Positions 59,067-64,000 of a stretch of DNA of 64,000 nt are shown here, piece by piece. The DNA lies in contig JAMFTG010000615.1 in NCBI GenBank assembly GCA_023974075.1, forward strand, positions 1 to 64,000, read 5' to 3'. The notes beneath the pieces were generated by a model. That model worked only from the letters and a program-made list of their open reading frames with translations. It did not search any database and had not been told where the DNA came from. The stretch is from Chaenocephalus aceratus (taxonomy: Eukaryota; Chordata; Actinopteri; Perciformes; Channichthyidae). Position 1 is the first letter of the stretch. Every line of letters starts with the position of its first letter. Position numbers and translations under genes: made by a program.

Positions 59067-60223
59067 CTGTGCTTCTCAAACTCTGTTCAGTCAACACATC
59101 CTCACTCCCAGCTCGGCCTATGTTGACGTTATGTCAAGTCCCTGTTGTCGGCTTTTTCCAACGCAAGGGGGGGGGCCTTAGGGGGGGGGGCCCTTAGCGT
59201 CCATTTTCAGCTTTCCGTAAAATCAATCCACAGTAAGGGGGAATATTTACTTCCGGGTGTACAATTGTCCGTTATCCAATGAGAATGGACGCTCACATTG
59301 CCTTTTAAGGGCAGCTGACACAAACGAATGCCGTGCTTCCATGAGCGTCCATAGAAGCATATGAACATCCCGGAAAGCTGAAAATTGACGCTAAGGCCCC
59401 CCCCCCCTAAGGCCCCCCCCTTGCGTTGAAAATGGACGCTAAGGCCCCCCCCCCCTAAGGCCCCCCCTTGCGTTGAAAATTGACGCTAAGGCCCCCCCCC
59501 CCCTAAGGCCCCCCCTTGCGTTGAAAATGGACGCTAAGGCCCCCCCCCCCTAAGGCCCCCCCCTTGCGTTGAAAATTTTACGCTAAGGGCCCCCCCCTAA
59601 GGCCCCCCCCTTGCGTTGAAAAATGGACGCTAAGGCCCCCCCCCCCCCTAAGGCCCCCCCCCCTTGCGTTGGAAAAAACCCGACACAGGGGACTTGACAT
59701 AACGTCAACATAGGCCGACCTGGGAGTGAGGATGTGTTTGCTTCAGTCATGTTCCCCCTTTGAAACATTTTCTCAGCCGAGCGCCCCCTGACCGACCCCC
59801 GACATCTTTGATCGAAAAAGCCGATACAAATAATTCCAATTTTGTGATGTCCCCTCCGTGTGTGCTGTATCCCTCCTTCGTGCATGCTTTACAACAAACT
59901 AAGGATATTTTAATTTTATGCAAGAAAAAAAATAACGAAAACAATTTAAACTGATTTTTCCAAGTAGTTCCACGTAATATCTGTTTAACAAACCAAAACT
60001 ATAAATACAATACACACATTTGACATGTTTATATGAGGTGGTTCTAGGGATATTTTATATAAAATGGTGTTTTCTATTTAACTTATTGTACTAAGATTAT
60101 TTTTGTAATCATGCATGGTATCTTTTTGATTAACTTTTTTTATTTTATTGTACATTTCACGTACCCCCTGCAGTACCCCAACGTACCCCTAGGGGTCCGC
60201 GTACCCCCATTTGAGAATCACTG
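59067..60223. mobile_element. hAT element interrupted by a foldback insertion
   Basis: The left terminus ctgtgcttctcaaac and the right terminus read on minus (cagtgattctcaaat) match the well-known vertebrate hAT (Charlie-type) end CAGTGRTTCTCAAAC. The interior near the right end has gtaccccctgcagtacccca and cccctaggggtccgcgtacc, also typical. Flanking octamers ccctggag (59059-59066) and ctctagag (60224-60231) match at 6 of 8, consistent with an old 8-bp target duplication. Removing the 649-bp insertion and one copy of its duplication leaves about 500 bp, a non-autonomous copy with no transposase. Confidence 0.7.
59093..59741. mobile_element. foldback/MITE element with internal C-rich tandem repeats
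   Basis: Long inverted termini: aacacatcctcactccca... on the left and, on minus from 59741, a near-identical aaacacatcctcactcccag. Both continue through tcggcctatgttgacgttat and gtcaagtccc to ttccaacgcaagg, about 85 bp at over 90% by eye. ttcagtc is duplicated at 59086-59092 and 59742-59748. The right arm holds about six tandem copies of a roughly 47-bp unit (gctaaggcccccc, ctaaggcccccc, cttgcgttgaaaat), while the left arm has one copy. The approximately 170-bp centre is unique. Superfamily unknown. Confidence 0.75.
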
Positions 60224-60231
60224 CTCTAGAG

Positions 60232-60457
60232 TTTCAGAGCAGTGATAGCATCCCAGCCTGAGCGCGGAGAGTACCCGGGGGCATACATTATGCAGTAATT
60301 GGAACGCTGCGAAAATGTGAAATGATTCAGAGGGAAATTTCTGAGGTGGAATTACACTCAACGAGTTCAAAGCACTTACCTCAGGACCATTAAAAACAGC
60401 CATTACCGCCGCAAGACACCTTAAGGTGCTGTGAGAGAGTGTGTGTGTGTGTGTGGG

Positions 60458-60488
<31 letters not shown>

Positions 60489-60960
60489 GTGTGTGAACAA
60501 CATGTTTAAAGATGTATGAAATGACTCTGCTTGTTAGCTTCCCACACGAGGCTGTAAGTGCTTTTTTAAGTCTTTTGTTGCAGCTCCTGCGAGCAGCTCC
60601 GCCTCCAAAGCAGAGACAATGAGGTCAAACGAGGAGAACTATACAGATCTGAGAAATGGGAACAAGCGTTAATTAGTTAAGTTCAGGGTCAGGGCCTCCC
60701 CCTCACCTCCGACCCCCTGCTGAGCCGCTCAGACCGGCCACACATCCTCTCTGTCTCTGACTCCAGGACCCGGCCTTCATCCCCTCTCTCTCCCTCTCTC
60801 TCTCCATCTCTCTCCATCTCTCTCCCTCTCTCTCCCTCTCTCTCTCCATCTCTTCAGAGAGCAGACTTTCCTTCATCCTGACGGCTCGTGCTGACGGAGC
60901 AACGCGTACATCTGAACCGCATCATCCTGTTCCCTCACGTTGTGCTTATAACAACAATAA
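60232..60960. other. unique sequence with simple repeats
   Basis: Contains (GT)n at about 60438-60494 and a (CTCTCTCC/ATCTCTCTC) tract at 60776-60855. No exon recognised. Confidence 0.5.
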
Positions 60961-60975
60961 CGTGTGTGTGTGTGT

Positions 60976-61056
<81 letters not shown>

Positions 61057-61072
61057 CGTGTGTGTGTGTGTG

Positions 61073-61116
<44 letters not shown>

Positions 61117-61159
61117 CGTGTGTGTGTGTGTGTGTGCGTGTGTGTGTGTGCGAGCGAGC

Positions 61160-61192
<33 letters not shown>

Positions 61193-61381
61193 TGTGTGTG
61201 TGTGTGTGAGCGAGCGCGTGTGTGTGTGCGCGCGCGTGTGTGTGTGCGCGCGCGTGTGTGTGTGTGTGTGTGAGAGTGTGTGTGTGTGTGTGTGCGAGCG
61301 AGCGTGTGTGAGCGAGTGTGTGTGTGTGTGTGTGAGCGAGCGAGCGAGCATGTGTGTGAGTATATGTGTGTGTGTGTGTGT

Positions 61382-61415
<34 letters not shown>

Positions 61416-61567
61416 GTGAGTGAGTGTGTGAGCGAGCGCGCGTGTGGTGTGCGAGCGAGCGTGTGTGTGTGTGTGTGTGCATGTGTACATGAGCGTGTGT
61501 ACATGAGCGTGTGTGTGTGTGTGTGTGCATGTGTGTGTGAGCATGTGTACATGAGCGTGTGTACATG

Positions 61568-61608
<41 letters not shown>

Positions 61609-61611
61609 AGA
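60961..61611 (+). repeat. (GT)n compound microsatellite
   Basis: About 650 bp of gt repeats with gagc, gcgcgc, gagt and tacatgagc interruptions. Frames of 200 or more codons on both strands are shadows. Confidence 0.97.
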
Positions 61612-61717
61612 CCTTCACTCAGGCCTCGCTGCTGAACACACTAATAGTTTTGTTTTGAATGTTCGAGCATGATTGCCTTTTGGAATGATGAATAATGTGC
61701 TCAGGCTACAACATGAA

Positions 61718-61764
<47 letters not shown>

Positions 61765-62148
61765 TCAGGGTGATACTCAATTACTCGTCATTATCTGTTG
61801 TTCTCTGTGTAATCACGTAGCCTCGTTGTGCGTTAGAGGAACAGACAGCAACGACAACACGACACTGATATTAACGACGGAACACGATAAATACATTGGT
61901 TCAAGGACTGACGCGAACACATCGTGCGTTTACGTGTTCAGCTCCAGAGAAGCTTCCAGCTGCTCGTGGTTCGAAGAAGCACAAACAAAACTCTTCTCTC
62001 AACCTTGGGTTTATGTTTTTTCTTATATTAATATAATTATTATTTTCATGATTCATCTTTAACTTTAATTTATTTATGACAACCGTAACATTTTATTTAC
62101 ACGGTTACATGTCATTGGAACATGTGTGTCTTCACAAAGAAGTTAAGG
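61612..62148. other. unique sequence with a (CA)n run
   Basis: (CA)n at 61720-61762. The 129-codon frame at 61673-62062 starts before it and has no recognised domain. Nothing else seen. Confidence 0.45.
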
Positions 62149-62156
62149 ATATAATC

Positions 62157-62950
62157 CAGGGCCGTATTCACCATATACATTGGGGGACACACATCCCCCC
62201 CAATATTCAGATACACTCAAAATGTCCCCCCCAATATTTTTGGGATTTTTAGATTTTTTAATTTAAATAAAATTGCTATTCTATGACTTCTTTATTTTGG
62301 TTACTTGTATACTTGAAAATCTATATTTTCTGTTATTGTGAGCTTCACCAAAATGATATTTCTTTTCATATGTAAATTGATTCCTTATTTTGTACCCGCG
62401 GGTGTATTTCGCTGTTGCACGTCTGAGTCCACCTTCAGTTAGCTTGATGCTCCAAGCAGGTCAGTCATGTTTTAATTTGCCCTCCATCAGTTCTGGTATC
62501 TTTTCTAGTTAGCCCTAAAGTAATCTATATTATTTTATTTCGTAATGGTAATGTTAATGAACCCTCCGGTTTAGCTTCTTTGTGTAAGTAACTTGTAGTT
62601 CTGATGTTAAAACCGAACTTTTCAGTAATAGTAGCTAACTAGCTGTGGGCTAGCTGGTTTCAGTTGTTAGCCTCCCTAGAGGAGGTTAGGTCCCCCACCC
62701 GCCCACACCCCCCGTCAAATTGTCCCACCCACATTGAGGATGCTTCCTACACCCATGCCTGAGACACAGTTTTGTGACTATTGTTGTGTGTTGCCCCCAC
62801 GGGCAGGGGCATGGGGTTTAACAGGTTTTAAAGTATCCAATGTGTTAGTGATTTTTTATGTATTTTCCTTTAGAATGGCAGGAAATTAGTATTCAAATTT
62901 TTATTGAATTGTTGGTCCCCCCCAATGTTGACTCCATGAATACGGCCCTG
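62157..62950. mobile_element. non-autonomous hAT transposon with intact target duplication
   Basis: Ends cagggccgtattca (left) and its exact inverse tgaatacggccctg (right) give a 14-bp perfect terminal repeat. Similarity continues to cattgggggac. atataatc is duplicated exactly on both sides (62149-62156 and 62951-62958), the 8-bp hAT signature. The 794-bp interior has C runs facing each terminus and no transposase. The perfect duplication suggests a fairly young insertion. Confidence 0.85.
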
Positions 62951-62958
62951 ATATAATC

Positions 62959-63530
62959 ACTACGGAACGCTCCTATTGGCTAGCGCTCAAACACATTGTA
63001 GGTGATGTACGGCTAAGGGGCGGGACATCCCTAAGCCGTTTACCAATCAGAGCAGACTGGGCTCTGGTTTCAGACAGAGGGTGAAAAGACACTAAATATG
63101 ACTTCATTCTAGTTGGATAGTACGGTAGTATTCATTAGCATATCGTTCTGTGTGTTCCTGGTCCATTCCTTTAGCAATAACATTATATTAAAATAACTTT
63201 CTCTGCCGTACTGAAGAAGAAGAAATTGATTATTATAAAAACATTTCTGTATTTAATTTTTTTATATATGATTGTTGAATTCTTCTACTTAACAAAACAA
63301 ACTATTATAAAGTGAAGAAATAGTTCTAAATTAAATTCTATATTTAGAATATAACAGGTGAATCTAAGTGATATTTGCATTTATAGGGTTTGCTCGACAC
63401 CTGCTTCTAACAGACCACTTACTCGCCTTCTTTTGTTTTTATTTGCGTATGATGGAAAAATTAGTTCCTGTCCGTCAAATCCCAACTGCTGTCACAACCA
63501 ATGAAGGAGTCCATTTGTTTCTGCGGACCC
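62959..63530. other. unique AT-rich sequence
   Basis: No gene recognised. The frame at 63368-63634 runs into the CA repeat. Confidence 0.45.
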
Positions 63531-63608
63531 CACACACACACACACACACACACACGCACGCACACACACACACACACACGCACACGCACACGCACACACA
63601 CACACACA
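63531..63608 (+). repeat. (CA)n microsatellite
   Basis: About 78 bp of ca repeats with cg interruptions. Confidence 0.96.
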
Positions 63609-63784
63609 GGGCATTGGGGGGGTGGAATCAATAGAGATTGGACACAGTCCAGTTCCTGCTGCAATTCTGCTTTTATACAGAAATGCATGCTGGGAGAAGA
63701 AACCTACGGGGGTCTCACACATTTGAATAATGTGGGAGTTACAGGAATCTGCAGTAATGTTTCCATAAAACTCTGAAATAACTC

Positions 63785-64000
63785 AGCATTTCCTCACTTC
63801 CTGTCCCCTGGTCTGGAGGTAAATGGTTACTGAATGTGTTTTTGTTTGTTATCCTGAAATAAGGTCTGTGGTTATCACAAGCTGAGGAGATTTTAATGTT
63901 TGGTTAAATACCCCACTGGAGAATTTAAAATGGAGGTTGCTAACAAGTGTCTAAATGAGACGACTAAACATTGTCACACCCAACATTAGCCGCCTTTAGC
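63785..64000 (-). mobile_element. dispersed repeat related to the 72-bp array, cut by the window end
   Basis: 63785-63895 (cacttcctgtcccctggtct, aataaggtctg) matches 39216-39305. 63945-63975 (aatgagacgactaaac) is the inverse of 31098-31125. The last 22 bases (acattagccgcctttagc) are the start of an inverted 72-bp unit. The element continues past 64000, possibly into another array. Confidence 0.7.

Overview
The window looks like non-coding nuclear DNA from a teleost fish, probably an acanthomorph. The signs are tRNA-derived SINEs with a LINE-type tail, many LINE 3' ends of fish type (tails built on gctatataaataaa), hAT and piggyBac-like DNA transposons with readable target-site duplications, very abundant (CA)n/(GT)n, and no compact gene organisation. 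I found no convincing host protein-coding exon, rRNA, functional tRNA, viral sequence or CRISPR array. The longest open frames (up to about 1,550 codons) are translations of tandem repeats and should not be read as genes.

The dominant feature is tandem repetition. Ten large minisatellite blocks fill roughly 24 kb: 57-bp units at 4.7-9.8 kb and, inverted, at 19.9-22.1 kb; 37-bp units at 13.3-15.3 kb; 22-28-bp telomere-like units at 17.7-18.7 kb; 38-bp units at 22.9-24.1 kb; 72-bp units at 29.9-31.1 kb; 36-bp units at 35.9-38.4 kb; 16-bp units at 46.9-47.7 kb; a second, unrelated 37-bp family at 47.8-51.6 kb; and 14-bp units at 54.3-58.8 kb. Simple repeats (CA/GT, CTA, GATAA, CT) bring the total to around 40% of the window. 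These are estimates by eye.

Mobile elements lie between the arrays: an L2-like LINE 3' end (1.0 kb) and several other LINE tails, two SINEs (2.2 kb minus, 19.0 kb plus), a small hAT (3.9 kb), a piggyBac-like element of about 3.3 kb with a deleted transposase (25.7-29.0 kb), a hAT element with a second terminal-inverted-repeat element inside it (31.8-33.4 kb), a hAT fragment split by a foldback element (59.1-60.2 kb), and a hAT with an 8-bp target duplication (62.2-63.0 kb). The unique stretches in between (notably 24.2-25.7, 41.5-46.8 and 51.6-52.8 kb) show no exon I can defend. Some contain clustered TAATTA-type motifs and could be non-coding regulatory DNA, which needs comparative data.

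The most notable observations are: (1) two minisatellites apparently born from interspersed repeats whose single-unit forms survive elsewhere in the same window (36-bp array: 15.5 kb versus 35.9 kb; 72-bp array: 30 kb versus 39.1 and 64.0 kb); (2) one 57-bp family in two inverted arrays 10 kb apart, one riddled with 1-bp indels and one almost free of them; (3) a perfect 41-bp-arm hairpin at 29.5 kb; and (4) nested transposons whose insertion order can be read from their target duplications. No gene system is evident, so there is no pathway to describe.
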